A DNA stretch of 64,000 nucleotides from Littorina saxatilis (GCF_037325665.1 NC_090253.1:35619975-35683974); one strand, 5' to 3'; shown: positions 1 through 11,231, numbered from the stretch's first letter. Notes: generated by a model from the sequence alone, not told the origin. Made by a program: numbers and translations.

Positions 1-1558
1 CTTGTCTGCGATCGCTCAAGTAATGTTCAAACCAAACAAGCAAGGGACCTCTTATACCTATCGCCTCAAGCTTGTGGAGCAGACCGCGATGCCAGACTTT
101 ATCAAAAGCTTTGGATACATCAAAAAATATTGCCTGTGACATAATGTTTTTATCAAGTGCAACACAAAAATCATCATATATACTCAATAGTTGATAAACA
201 GTCGAATCACCAGCAATAAAACCAGATTGGCAGTGTGTAATCAAATCATAATTTTTCAAATAACCAAACACACGGATTTGTATACATTTTTCAAGCACCT
301 TCCCAATACAACTCAGCAAAGAGATTGGACGGTAGTTGGAACAAGCACTCCTATCGCCTTTCTTAAAAATGGGCGTAATGTGAGCAGTTTTCCAGACAAC
401 TGGAAAAACACCCTCAGACAAGGATCTGTTAAAGAGAACTGTAAGCGGTGGAACGATAACAGGTAATCCATCTACAAGCAATTTATTATGTATTCCGTCA
501 GGGCCCACGGCCTTGGATAAATTTAAATTCCTTAACACTTGGACAACTTCAGCTTCTGTTAATTCAAAAGTCGATAAAGATGTATTACACCAATTTGCCT
601 CGGGCAGGGGATCGTGTGGATTTTCAACTTTAGACTGGCTTTCAAAATAATTATTAAACAAAATCGTTTTTTCACAAATGTTATCAATAATTTTTCCATT
701 ATCTTCTAGCGGTGGAATTTCGTTACATGCAACACCTTTTTTCTTCAAGAAGGAATTAACAAGTTGCCACCAATTTTTGCTTCCGAAGTTCTGTTTACAA
801 TTTATCCTCTCATCAAGTTCTAGAAAATAATCTCTTTTTCTTTTACGAATTTCATCTGTATACTGATTTCTAGTCAGGCGGAATAATGCCCACTGCTCAG
901 GTGTATTTAAGCGCTTAGCAACTTGATGTATACAATTTTTTGCGTTTCGTAATTGTAAAATATGTTCAGTCATCCATGGGGCATCATCTTCACGTACTGT
1001 TATTATCTTAACAGGCATACATGTTTTTGCAACACGGAATAAATGTTCAGAAAACAAGGCAGCAGCTTCGTCAATGGACGCATTTAAAACTGTGTTCAAA
1101 AGATCAATTTTGTTCAATTCAAACAAAAATGTATCAACATCTAACTTGGCATAATTATATATAGTCCTTTTGAACTGACCTTTTTTTAGTCTCTGTGACG
1201 TTAATTTTACACATGGCACAGAATGGTCACTACAAATGGGGGGTAACACTACAACTTCACTGATTAAGTTTATACTCGTGGTCAGGATCAGATCGATGCA
1301 TGAGGATTTAGTTTCTGTAATACGTGTGGGTTCAGTAACGAGCTGGTGCAGATTGTTTTTTTGTATTAAATTAAGAAAGTGGGGAGATGGATTATTCAAA
1401 AAATCTTCGTTAAAGTCTCCAAGAATTAGAAATTTATGTGGTGTTCTCATTACTTGCTTTACAGATTCGTCAACCAAGTGCCAATAATCAATCCGAGAGT
1501 CTGGTGGTCGGTAAATCTCTACTCTTGCTCGTGAGCTTACGTAGACTCCCCTTCCACG
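1..1558 (-). CDS. LINE ORF2 fragment (jockey/CR1-like), open at window edge
   Basis: The minus-strand frame is open from 1558 to base 1 without a stop (about 519 codons) and runs off the window. It starts inside the endonuclease domain: YRPPDS, then ILGDFNEDF (the GDFN motif) and CSDHSVP (the SDH motif). After a linker it enters the reverse transcriptase: NYRPISLLSCIGKVLEK, CQSGFIAGDST and FFDVSKAFDKVWH, which holds the first catalytic Asp. The YADD box would lie beyond base 1. The frame is preceded by TGA at 1561-1559, so the copy looks 5'-truncated in the endonuclease. The absence of internal stops suggests a young insertion. Clade is inferred from motif spacing; CR1, jockey or a relative are all possible. 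Confidence 0.88.
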
Positions 1559-3689
1559 TCACTCGTTTTTACACTGCATCACACTTCATTGGCAAAATGT
1601 CATCCAATCTGTGAAAAGGGATTGATGAGGTGGCGGAGGTCGGGCCACTCAGAGTCCCATCCCTCACAACAATGGCCATGACGGAGTTGATATTACTCGA
1701 CCCTTGGGGCGCAAGCCAATGGGAGCCGCCAGCCGGCTTGTGGGGCTGTTTTCATTTTCATTTTTAGAAATACTGCGGCACATTTTCAGAGTTCTGTATG
1801 ATGCTGATGAGTATATATCTAAGTTTTTCTCTTCCCTCGACGAGTTGAAGTTCTTCCCATCAATTTCTTTTTGCATGAGGCTGATGTGATAATTATGTTC
1901 TGCAAACATGCCTCTATTCCTGGTCAGTTTGGCTTCGAGCAATTTATTCCTGGTTGCATGGTTCCCAAGTTAATATTTTGTAACGTTCTCTTTGTTACGT
2001 CGTTAAAGTTCATGCTCTCAGTCAGTAAGTCTTCATGTTCCCCAGCTTCCCCTTTGTCTTGCCAGATGAGGTCAGCATTTGCTGTCAATGTGTGGTTGCA
2101 TGGTCGATCATGGTCAGCGTTCTGTTACTGTCCCCTGTTTTCCTGGTCAGCTCAAGTTCTTGCTGAAGATGCCTCCTGAGTAAAATGTCCGACATTTTTC
2201 TGTTCCGATCTGCTTCAAGTCTTGTGTATGTTTTATCTCTTTGTCTAACATATGCACGTTCGTGCAGTCAGTGCGTGGTTGCATAGTTTCCACGTGAACT
2301 ACTTCTTAAACATTAAATATCCCGTTTTTACCTGAATTGGTAAAATTTGCGTTGTTTGAATATACACGATTCTTTTCGCCAAAGTTTCTTTTCAATTTTG
2401 ACTTCTAGCCAGTTCAAGTCCTTTGCATCAGCTTGTTATTGTTCTTTTTAAAAAAAAATTTTTTTAACGTTCTGGCATTTTCTTTTTCCTTTGCCAGTTC
2501 GAGTTGTCGCTCTTGTCTGAGTTATATTGATATCGGCCCAATTTTAAAGTTTCTTCTAACTTATCCTTTTTCCCAGAAAGTTCAAGTACTTACTTGCCCT
2601 GGACGCATTGGTGCATAAATCCAATGTTGAATTTTTTCTTTCTATCTTTCTCTCTAGCTACTCTATGTAGCCCGTGCAAATCCCTGCCGTGGATGCATGG
2701 TTGCTGCATGATTCCCAAATTGAATGCTGTAACTTGCTCTTTACCCAGTCTGTACAAATTCTTGCTGTCAATACAATAGAGGACGGTGAGGGATGCGATC
2801 TGGTAGAGCCTGGCTCGTCGCAGCCAAAAAGCACTGCATCCGGGGGCAGAGAGAGGTGGAAGGGAGGGAGCTATTCAAGGGAGGAGGCGTAAGGAAGACG
2901 TCGCGGCCATTCAGGTCAGGACTGTTACCATCCATTCTCCCCCGCTCGTCTTCCGCCCTGTCCCCGGCCCCTCGCCACTAATGGTGTCTGGAGGTCGCTC
3001 TAAGACTTTCTTTCAACGTCCTCAAAGCCGCCATTCATAGAATGGAAACTGTTCAGACTGCATGTGTAGTAAGCCCCCGCCTGCGTGTCTGTACACTCCC
3101 GGTCTGAGGATTTCAATGTCAAATCTTATTTAAAAGTTTCTTTGTTTAAATGTTCTTTACTCCACCTGCATGTCTGTACGCTCTCGGTCTTTGCATCTCA
3201 ATGCCACTTAAAAAAAAAAGATACAAACATGTTTTGTCCCGATTCATCCCCAAAGCAACTGTCTGCGCAGAAAAGTCGGGTTTTGTGCAAAAAAGACGGA
3301 CAGGCCGTGATCCCGAGGGTAGAGAGGTTCATCATGCAAGTGGTGGTCACTTCGGCGGCACGTGCCATACGTGATGAGCTATGACAGGGACGTGTTCCGT
3401 GCTAAACGTCTCATCTGACCAGCTGCGTGGTCAAGTTAGGACTTCCGCCAGTAACCTCATATCTTTGTTCCTAAACATGTATTACGTTATCATTAAGATT
3501 CATGCTTTGTTAGCACTAAGCAGTTGTTTTAATCAGTCTGGTTTTCTCTTGTTTTCATCTTATGAACATTCTAAATGTTAGACTAACTTATTGTCTTGTA
3601 CAGAATAACAACTGTGTGAATGGTGCTATACTGAATGAAAGAGTGTGACATGAAGTTCTTGTACATCATTGTAAAGAGTGTGAATGACG
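1559..3689. other. Unassigned DNA
   Basis: I see no exon, repeat end or RNA gene that I can support here. Short frames on both strands have no recognisable motif or consistent splice signals. Base composition is ordinary and AT-leaning. Confidence 0.5.
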
Positions 3690-3759
3690 TTTTAGTTTAG
3701 ATGTCAAGCGCTTAGAGCAAGCCTTTTTAACGAAAGTTTTTGATTTAGCGCTATATAAA

Positions 3760-3792
<33 letters not shown>
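3690..3792 (+). mobile_element. 3' tail of a SINE or LINE with (ATT)n end
   Basis: The stretch carries AAGCGCTTAGAGCA, then TAGCGCTATATAAATG, then about nine TTA/ATT units. GCGCTATATAAAT followed by (ATT)n is a common retroposon 3' end in marine invertebrates. A related tail on the opposite strand is at 25087-25180. The 5' limit is not clear. Confidence 0.6.
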
Positions 3793-3815
3793 GGAGAGAG
3801 AGAGAGAGAGAGGGA

Positions 3816-3853
<38 letters not shown>
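3793..3853. repeat. (GA)n microsatellite
   Basis: About 60 bp of GA with a few GGGA interruptions, directly after the (ATT)n retroposon tail. Confidence 0.95.
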
Positions 3854-3855
<2 letters not shown>

Positions 3856-3872
3856 TTTTGGGCAAGTGTCAG

Positions 3873-4165
3873 GTGCGACCCTAGTCACTACAATCGGACT
3901 AAACTTCGCTGAAATGTGGTCTGGTCGAAACAGATGACGTCAATTCTAGTTGCTCTCGTCCGACTCCCGAGTTTTCAGCGGCCACCATAGTCACTAGAGT
4001 CGGTCTAAACTTCGCTGAGCTGTGGTACTCCCGTACTGCTTCGGGTTTGTTTGGTTCCCAGATGGCGTTAAACTGCCTTTCTCCCAAAACTCCGAAATCA
4101 AAATCGCCACCGCTCCCCCCCCCCCCCCCCCGAAAACCACAAAACCTCATTTGATAGTAAAAGAA
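3873..4165. repeat. Unclassified dispersed repeat, copy 1
   Basis: Two direct copies of a roughly 30-bp motif, AGTCACTA...TCGG...CTAAACTTCGCTGA, begin near 3887 and 3988. A block beginning TTGGTTCCCAGATGG and a (C)17 run at 4115-4131 follow. The block and the motif (motif on the opposite strand) recur at 11826-12137. The family is unknown to me. Confidence 0.4.
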
Positions 4166-4460
4166 TTAATTTTGTCAACAGGCACTTCTTGCATTGGAAT
4201 ATAGTTATAGGCTTTTTGTGTCATGTTTGTACGGATCACCTCGTTGATGTCATCTAATTATATATTTGTTATTCTGTCTGTACGTTTGTGTGTCAGTCTG
4301 AGACAATTGCATTGGCGCTATACAAGCGGCCATCTCTGAATGAATCGTTCCCAAATTGTGTGTGTGTGTGCGTTCATGCCACTCATGGTCGGGTTAAAGC
4401 ATCATTTTATGTCACACGATGTTGAACTTCGATAGAGACCTGCATCAGTAGGAATACCGG

Positions 4461-4548
4461 CACGGTTGGCCCAGTGGCAAGGCGTCCGCCCCGTGATCGG
4501 GAGGTCGTGGGTTCGAACCCCGGCCGGGTCATACCTAAGACTTTAAAG
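4461..4548 (+). mobile_element. tRNA-like head of SINE family S1
   Basis: An A-box match (TTGGCCCAGTGGC) and a B-box match (GGGTTCGAACCCC) are spaced as in a tRNA-derived polymerase III promoter. The acceptor arms do not pair well and no tRNA 3' end follows, so it is a SINE head, not a tRNA gene. Resemblance ends near ACTTTAAA; that same ACTTTAAA leads into the S1 body at 11250, so the two appear to be complementary parts of one family. Confidence 0.6.
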
Positions 4549-5639
4549 TGTGTCTAAACCCTGCAAGTACAGGTTTGAGTGTGTGTAGAGGGGTTCCAGT
4601 TACGACATTTTTCTGCACTTTAACCGCTCTGCGCTCAGCCGTTCACCAACTGGCATGCGTACTAAATTTGCTCATCCGGACTTTGCCGAGAAAACCCGAG
4701 AACTCCCGACGCGCCAGCCAAGTGCCTGTGACGTAGACATGGGAAGAGAGCACAATGGACGACAGTCAGTCGTGGCGCACAAAACGTGGTGAACCACAAT
4801 CGTGTTGTACCATATAATTATGTTTGAACCTCGGGCACGAGAAAATGAAAGGAACGTGGAGGAAAATCATCTTTCTGACAACAGCAGCATGATTAATCGC
4901 CTTGGGAACACAGACTGGTGAGTAACGAAGTCACGTTTTATTTTGGGTACAAGCAACCGAGAAAAGGACATTCTGACAGGATGTGTCAAGCTTGGAGTCT
5001 AGATCTAGATCTGAACTGTGACATGAGTACCGTTTGTGTGGGTGTTTGTGCACTAGGCTATGCTAACTTGGTTTTTCAGTCTGTCTCCAGAGCTAGTGTC
5101 TATTTTGGACATGACCTGGTTATATGCAAGAAATTCACTAGGCCTCCAGAATGAACATTTTATAGAAGCAAACTCACGAAGATCGACACGCACGAGCTTT
5201 TGACGAAGGCGAATCTGGCAGTCCCTAGTGTTTACATTTTGAGTTGGCAAGTTACATTTTTAGAACTAATGTTATTATTTCTTTCTGATGAAATCTAAGA
5301 ATACTTCCAACATGTGTGCATTCGCAACACTCGGCGGAAGGATAGAAACGAGTGAAAATTGTTTGTGATACTTTCAGGTCTGAATGTGCCAACTGTGTGG
5401 AGATGGAGAAAGTGGAGGAATGCAACTGCTGCACAGAGTCTACTAAAATTATGAAGAAGCTGAACTGTCCCAGGCAGGTATGTATTAATTTTTACTTGGC
5501 ATTAGTTAAATTACTTTTTTTTTCAATGAAAAGAGCAAAGGAAAAGTGTGACTATTTTGCAACATAGATGCAGAGGTTATTCATTACTATAAATAGTCTG
5601 TAAAGCCTTAACTTCATAATGTCTGTTAGAAGTTTAGTT

Positions 5640-6243
5640 CTTACACTGCTCCCATGGGGTCGCCTTCACGCGGCGGGAGTGTTTCCACTAAGCTTCCCCA
5701 CCCCTTTACTTCTCTTCTTTTGTCTTATTTCTGCCTTACCAGTCCTTTCACCTATATTTCCTTCCAAGAAAACTCTCCCTACTATTCCTTGCAGTTTTCC
5801 GATTCCTTTCTTGTTGTCTTATTTCTACCTGACTGGATCCATCACCTTTATTTCACTTACCAAAAGTCTTCTTTTCCACATCCTTATTTCTCTGCCCCCC
5901 GCATGTCGTAAGAGGCGACTAGCGGATTCTGTTTCTCCTTTTACCCTTGTTAAGTGTTTCTTGTATAGAATATAGTCAATGTTTGTAAAGATTTTAGTCA
6001 AGCAGTACGTAAGAAATGTTAAGTCCTTTGTACTGGAAACTTGCATTCTCCCAGTAAGGTCATATATTGTACTACGTTGCAAGCCCCTGGAACAATTTTT
6101 TGATTCGTGCTTTTGTGAACAAGAAACAATTAACAAGTGGCTCTATCCCATCTCCCCCCTTTCCCCTATCCCATCTCCCCCCTTTCCCCGTCGCGATATA
6201 ACCTTGAATGGTTGAAAACGACGTTAAACACCCAATAAAGAAA
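5640..6243 (+). mobile_element. Retroposon S3, inside intron of the P2X7-like gene
   Basis: The block begins near GGGGTCGCCTTCACGCGG, continues through GTCGTAAGAGGCGACTAG and ends CGTCGCGATATAACC...GACGTTAAACACC-CAATAAAGAAAGA. The last 60 bp recur in reverse orientation at 18228-18292. I remember this tail as abundant in gastropod genomes. The exact 5' end and any polymerase III boxes are not visible to me. Confidence 0.6.
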
Positions 6244-6405
6244 GACAGAAGTTCTTACACTAATTTCATAATTAACCATAAGTTATAACAATACTGTTAT
6301 GTTTGCAGACCTCCCGAAAAAATTGGCATTACATGCATCACGCAGCTCCCATAATTTGAAAGCGTCTGCCTAAACACGGATATGCTGGAGACGGCATATT
6401 ACCAG

Positions 6406-7809
6406 CAGGGCCTCACATCCATGAAAGATAGCATAGGACAAATGTCCTGGCCAATGTAAAAGTGATAGGACATTTGTCCTGAACAAAAACAAATCAATAG
6501 GACATTTTTTTTCCCGTAACAAAACGTAAATATAATTAAACTTGACTAGTTTCTTGGCACGAGGGTAAACGAACAAAAATACTTTTCTTGGCAAAAAGGT
6601 AACAGAAAATATAAAATAAATTACATTGAGTCAGTGCAGTGTTTCTGTCTCTGAACTTCAACTACTGTGCTGGTTCCTTTCTTTTGCTGAAGAGCATTCG
6701 CTTCCTCGTGGATGTCCACTTTTCAACAACCTTCACCACCCACTCTGACTTGTGAATGTCATCCTTTGGCCCCTCCAGGTACACACGCATCAGCATATCT
6801 TGATGCTCAGGTGTGATGGCATCTGACATCGCCTTCAAAAACTCTAAGAAAGCAGTTGTTGAATCGTAGTGAGTCGCTGTAGACAGATCTAACTGCTCAA
6901 CGTTTGGCACTTCTAGTTCGTGCAACAGCCCACATCAAAGATTTGAATTTTGTCATCGGCAAACACTCCAGTACCATCCAGTGAGCAGCTTTGACTGCCA
7001 CAGCTGCCCCCTTTTCTTGTTTTGTCAGCTGTCGGATTTCAACTATCTCCTTGTCTCTCTGGAGAGATGGCACTTGCACACTAACAGCATGGTCTTTGGT
7101 TTCTTGATGATCGGTAAGGGCCGATTTGCGAAAGTTCGAACAGCCAACGGTAAAAGTGTTGGACTTCCCTGTGTGCTGACATGAGGTGCAAAACATAAGT
7201 TTCCTCTCTGGGTCATGCGACACCCACGGGAATGATGTCGCCCAGCTTGAGACGAAGTTACGCGTGGGGGTGAGGGAGGGGGTAGTGTCTTTCTTCGGCT
7301 CCGATGTTTGACTATCGCGATCGACATTCTCACCTGGGCGATCGGGCTCTAACTGCTCTGGGGCTGGAGGAAGCTCAGTTTCCGTGCTACTGACAGATGA
7401 TGAGGGAAGGGACTTGAAGTGTAATTTCTTCTGTCCCTTTTCTGGGATCAGTTTTCGTTTAGGCGGCATGTTTGTTATTTTCGGGGAAAGCGCGAAGGAA
7501 GGCAACTCTCAACTGGCTTCGAGCATTCCGAGTTGCGAGCCTTGGAAACTCTTTGGTACTAGAGGCACAACGTGTCTAATTTCGTCTGCTACACATCGCT
7601 TCGCAATACATCGATAAAATAGCATTCAAACTACTGTAAATTGAGAAGTAGGCTTCTGACGATGTCCGGAGCAAATGATAGAATAATCGGACATTGACCA
7701 CTTTGTGACAAAAACAATAGGACATTTGTCATCCTGCATGAAAAATGTATAGGACATTTGAAAAAAATATCCTCATATGTCCGATGTCCGACGTGGATGT
7801 GAGGCCCTG
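6406..7809 (-). mobile_element. hAT-type DNA transposon with deleted transposase
   Basis: Terminal inverted repeats CAGGGCCTCACATCCA and TGGATGTGAGGCCCTG bound a 1.4-kb element flanked on both sides by TACCAG, a 6-bp target duplication. Subterminal copies of AGGACA(A/T)(A/T)TGTCCT occur at 6435, 6467 and (partial) 6499 on the left and at 7719 and 7751 on the right, and look like transposase-binding sites. The element sits in exon 3 of the P2X7-like gene; removing it with one duplication restores the exon reading AYYQYREEHG. A six-base duplication is short for hAT, where eight is usual, although some subgroups differ. Confidence 0.85.
6662..7505 (-). pseudogene. Truncated hAT transposase (TTF-type zinc finger)
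   Basis: The frame 7505-6897 encodes about 200 residues: a charged N-terminus (PPKRKLIPEKGQKKLHF), then at residues ~85-140 a TTF-type zinc finger with FPWVSHDPERKLMFCTSC, CSNFRKSALTDH and HQETKDHA, as in ZNF862/KIAA1586-like hAT transposases. The domain is thought to bind transposon ends. Near 6925 the coding sense moves by one base into the frame 6925-6662 (LHELEVPNVEQLDLSTATHY), which fits the next segment of such proteins and then ends at EPAQ. The RNase H-like catalytic domain and the hAT dimerisation region are absent, so the copy could move only with help from another element. Confidence 0.75.
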
Positions 7810-7856
7810 TACCAGTACCGGGAGGAGCATGGGTTTTTACAGGCTCCTCTTAAGGA

Positions 7857-8432
7857 GTAAGTGACACACCTATCTTTCTTTACCAAGCATGTGCTTGTCA
7901 CATCATCGTGATGTGTTGGCAGATACTTCTAGGTCTGTTCCACATGACAAATGTACCCCGTACACCCATCCATTCACACACCTGAAGAAGAAGGTGACAG
8001 ACGATTTTTTTTAATTTGCAGGTTTAAAGCAATCCTTGTTTTTCATGTCTTAAAAACTTTTTCTTCTCACAAAGTTGAAAGTTGGTCCATTAAAAAAAAC
8101 CATTAAATTAAAAGATAAGACATACAAGTGCACACATAGTATTTCCTCTTCTTGTCGATCACGCGTCTATATTGTGATACATGTGTTTGACATGGTATGA
8201 TGCATATAATATATTATATACAAACCAGTAAATATTATTTTGTTATCCTCGGATCTCTCCACACTGAAGTCCAGAAGTGAATAATAGATTCATAGTTTAT
8301 ACACTTTGTGTGAAACAAGATTAACATAATGCTGGAAAGAAACACATTTTGGAAAGTACATTTTAAACATAAATAACTAGGTAAAATGAAAGATTTACAT
8401 GGATCTTGTCATACTGTCACACACACGCACAC

Positions 8433-8474
<42 letters not shown>

Positions 8475-8615
8475 CCAGCCAGCCATGAAACAAGCCATTC
8501 TATCAATTCACGAAAAATAAGTGTTCTTCCCCCCACTTTCCACACCTTTTGTAGGAACACCCTGCCGGACTATGCAACACACACTTATGTCACAGATTTT
8601 GTGATTATTTTTCAG
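7857..8615 (+). other. Intron of the P2X7-like gene
   Basis: Bounded by GTAAGT and TTTTTCAG. It is AT-rich and contains a (CA)n tract at about 8419-8473. No other feature is visible in it. Confidence 0.55.
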
Positions 8616-8817
8616 GAAGTACCGCTACATAGGATTCTGACAGCTTGTGAGGTGGTGCCATGGTGTGCTAGGGAGGAAAATCAGGATACCTTTACCTTCA
8701 TGTGGAGTACGGGCCATCAGATATGCATTTCCGTCTGATGTACTACAGAGGTTTTGAGTGGTCTGAGCTTGAATGAAAATGGTAACATGAAAATGTATTT
8801 ATAATCTAATGCATCAC

Positions 8818-9098
8818 TTATGAAATAAAAGAGTAAAATCTGTAATTCCTTGCAAGTGCATTTTGTTCAGTATTGTCGTTGGTGTCAACATCAGCGGGGA
8901 AAAGTGGGATCAGTTTGGTTATCTTGTACTGTATGGTGCTGCAGCTTCTTATCGGTATGGGGGGTGGGGGGTGGGGGTGATATGCAGCGGCCCAAAAGTC
9001 AGGTTTGTCACAAAATTCCTCTGGGAAGGAAGCTTCAAAGGCACCTGGATCCTTTGTCAGCTTCTCAAACAGACGTTGAAGCAATCTTGACACGTGAC
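8818..9098 (-). pseudogene. THAP gene remnant, 3' exon
   Basis: The exon begins after acceptor TTTACAG at 9099 and encodes HVSRLLQRLFEKLTKDP, ASFPEEFCDKPDFW, then a low-complexity stretch (HPHPPPPIPI) and a stop at 8818. Its first two bases complete the codon left open by the 9409-9557 exon, giving Gly at the join. The 3' end overlaps the AATAAA of the converging P2X7-like gene. The part after DFWAA may be untranslated in the living family. Confidence 0.5.
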
Positions 9099-9408
9099 CT
9101 GTAAATGTAACAGTGGATAGCTCAGGATGAGATAGTCGTGAAAAGGCATTATTAGCACGGAACCAAGTACAGCTTTTATGCTTGCAAAAATGCATTTTAG
9201 GAAGAATGCTGCAGTTCTAGCGAATACCGAACTGAACAAAATTAAATGTAATATTTCTCTCTCTGTCTTTTCCCTCTTCAGTTGTGTGTGTGAGTGTGTG
9301 TTTGGGTAAATTGCCAGAATTCTGGAGTATAAGAAAAGAAGAGGATTTTCATTTGTGTGTGTGTCTGCTAAAAACCAGCAGTCAGTAATTACCCTGCATG
9401 TAACTTAC

Positions 9409-9557
9409 CATAAGCTCGTGGCCCTTTGCACTTCCTCACACTGTACTCTCCTTTCTTTCCTTTTGGGAATGTGATGGACAACGTCGGATTTCCTTCTTCA
9501 TCAAGCGCTTCACCCCTGTCCCCATTTTCATTGTAATGCAGAGTGGCAAGGAACAGC
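9409..9557 (-). pseudogene. THAP gene remnant, middle exon
   Basis: The exon lies between acceptor TGTTTTCAG and donor GTAAGT and encodes LFLATLHYNENGDRGEALDE, then SITFPKGKKGEYSVRKCKGP. I recall a similar pattern (HxNEN...R...G...FPKxKxGE..V) from multicopy, often THAP-containing invertebrate proteins of unknown function, but cannot verify it. The exon is 149 nt and has no internal stop. It leaves one base of a codon at its donor, matching the next exon. Confidence 0.55.
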
Positions 9558-10129
9558 CTGAAAACAGGATACAAATTTAAATGCACTGAATTAATGACTC
9601 TCACTCTCAGTCATAATTCCACGCTTTACTAAATATTAGACAGATACCTCATTCAAAATCACTCTGCACCCCTCCCCCCCTCCATGTGTATTTATTGTAT
9701 AATTCTCATTAATAGATCTTATCCCCAAAAAAGCATAACTGAATGTGTAAATTGTACTATTGTTTGTTCATCTATTAGTTGCCTCCCTTCAAATTTATTT
9801 TTGAACAATTCCGAGAATACAATTTTAACTATAACTCAATGTCATACATAAAACAAGGAAGATAAATTGTGTAGAGATCTCAATTCCTTATTTTCAAATT
9901 TTTTTTTTAAAGGATATCACTATGCAATGTCATTAACAATTGCATCAAAATTATCTCCCTTGATCTCTCTTGCACAAGACATTTGTTTCAACTACATGTA
10001 CATGTATTTGTTTGTTAGATTTGGGAGATTTTACAGGAATGAATCTAACAATCAATGACCTAGATATTTCTACATTGTAAAAACAAATCTGCTGGAGGTA
10101 TGATGTGTGTTTATGTGTGTTTTGAGTGT

Positions 10130-10375
10130 GATTGTGTGTGTGTGTATATGTGAATGTGACTGCGTGTGAATGTGTGTGTGTGTGTGTGTCCGTCCGTCTA
10201 TGTGTCAATCTGGATCAAAGTGTATGTGCATGTCTATGCGTATGTGTGGTGTATGTGTCTGTCCGTCTGTCTCTGTGGTTCTGGATCAAAGAAAGTGTAT
10301 ATGCATGTCTATGGGTGTGGTTGTGTGTGTCTGTGTCTGTTTGTGTGTTTGTGTGTGTCTTTCTGTGTGTATCTC
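10130..10375. repeat. Degenerate (TG)n tract
   Basis: TG-rich DNA with TCTG, CATG and CGTC interruptions. It includes two direct copies of CTGGATCAAA near 10209 and 10281. It lies in the intron of the THAP-like gene. Confidence 0.85.
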
Positions 10376-10562
10376 TTCGTTATTATTCTATTGGCAAGAC
10401 AGAGAGAGAAATCAGAAATCAGAATTTTTGAGAGTCTCAGTCTCCCTCCTACACATATTCACACGGACACACATACCTTACATAAACGATGGAGATGCAA
10501 CGCACTACGTCTGCCGTTAAATTTAATCATGCACCGCCAACAGAAACATAACGATCACTTGC

Positions 10563-10960
10563 CTTCATCACTTTTCTTTTCCGTCGACTTTGAGTCTTTC
10601 TCCGGTTCGACACTTCTTCGTCAGCCGTCTCAACTGTCTTTTATGCAGCATTCAAATTCTTCTTCACATTGATAAACGTTAGTGGAATCCCTGACGGGAC
10701 AGAATCCTCCAACTGACAATCTCCGACTCGGACGATAACCGAGTTCGGATTCGAACAAGGGAGCTGTGAACTGTTCTGCAAATGCATCATCTGCAAAATG
10801 GTGTCCACTCGTTGGTTGTGAATAAACCGTTTCCACAAAGTCAATCCAAGCTTTCCTTCTGTGAAAGACTTGAGGGAACCCGTGAGTAAGCTTACTTATT
10901 CCCGGCATGTTTGCATGGATAGTATTGCAACCGTAAACGACGCAGAAACGATCTACTCAT
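10563..10960 (-). pseudogene. THAP-domain exon with decayed zinc finger
   Basis: Minus-strand ATG is at 10960. The C2CH THAP pattern is visible across frames: CVVYGC near 10935, HGFPQVFHRRKAW, then HHFADDAFAEQF and a final DSVPSG resembling the usual AVP motif. THAP domains bind DNA and occur in host regulators and P-type transposases. The module is damaged: one extra T in the TCGTTT run shifts the frame between the ATG and the first Cys pair, the third Cys of Cx2HF is Ser (PTSGHHF), and a second shift occurs near 10720. A GC-type donor context (AAG then GCAAGT) is at 10562. Phase to the 9557 exon does not match, so a piece between them is missing or unseen. Confidence 0.5.
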
Positions 10961-11231
10961 GCTGACTCGTGTTTGCAGAAAGTTAGATCTAGATCCATGG
11001 AGAGGGCGCTGCTTCCGCTCCCACTCCCATTCCCATCTCTACGTCATCTGCCGACGTTTCTATTTTTAGCATCATCGTCTTGTTTCAGCTGAAGGCTGGC
11101 AGGTGCGAGCTTTTACGGACTTTTCCCACTCGCTGCGTCTGCTCCTCGCATCTTCGGGCCTTTGAAGGGGTGGGAATGGAATGCATCTGGGTGTATGTTT
11201 GCGTTGGTAATAAGGGTTTTGGGTTGAAAAA

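Larger units (their letters stand above)
4820..8776 (+). pseudogene. Broken gene with P2X7-like C-terminal domain
   Basis: Four exons can be placed by splice signals and phase: 4820-4917 (ATG start, donor GTGAGT), 5378-5477 (acceptor TTTCAG, donor GTATGT), 6309-6405 plus 7810-7856 (split by a hAT element; donor GTAAGT) and 8616-8776. They encode RLGNTDW-SECANC, EECNCC, ITCITQLP, FESVCLNTDMLETAYYQYR, RWCHG, LPSCGVRAIR and a last YYRGFEWSELE. This follows the cysteine-rich cytoplasmic domain of P2X7 receptors (C-x-x-C, ECxCC, CIT, YR...W.G, LPSCC..IR..FP, GxYxGF). Invertebrates carry many soluble proteins with only this domain. Breaks: TAA at 6352, TGA at 8638 (a CGA to TGA change), a one-base shift in the A6 run at 6317, a shift near the 3' end, and the transposon. 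AATAAA lies at 8824. Exon phases agree at the first and last junctions. Confidence 0.72.

Noticed and set aside
4461-4548. Functional tRNA gene
   Set aside because: A and B boxes are good but the acceptor stem does not pair and no terminator follows; it matches a SINE head.
8406-8738. Plus-strand protein starting in the CA tract
   Set aside because: It reads through a microsatellite and an intron; the real coding frame of the P2X7-like exon starts at 8616 in another frame.
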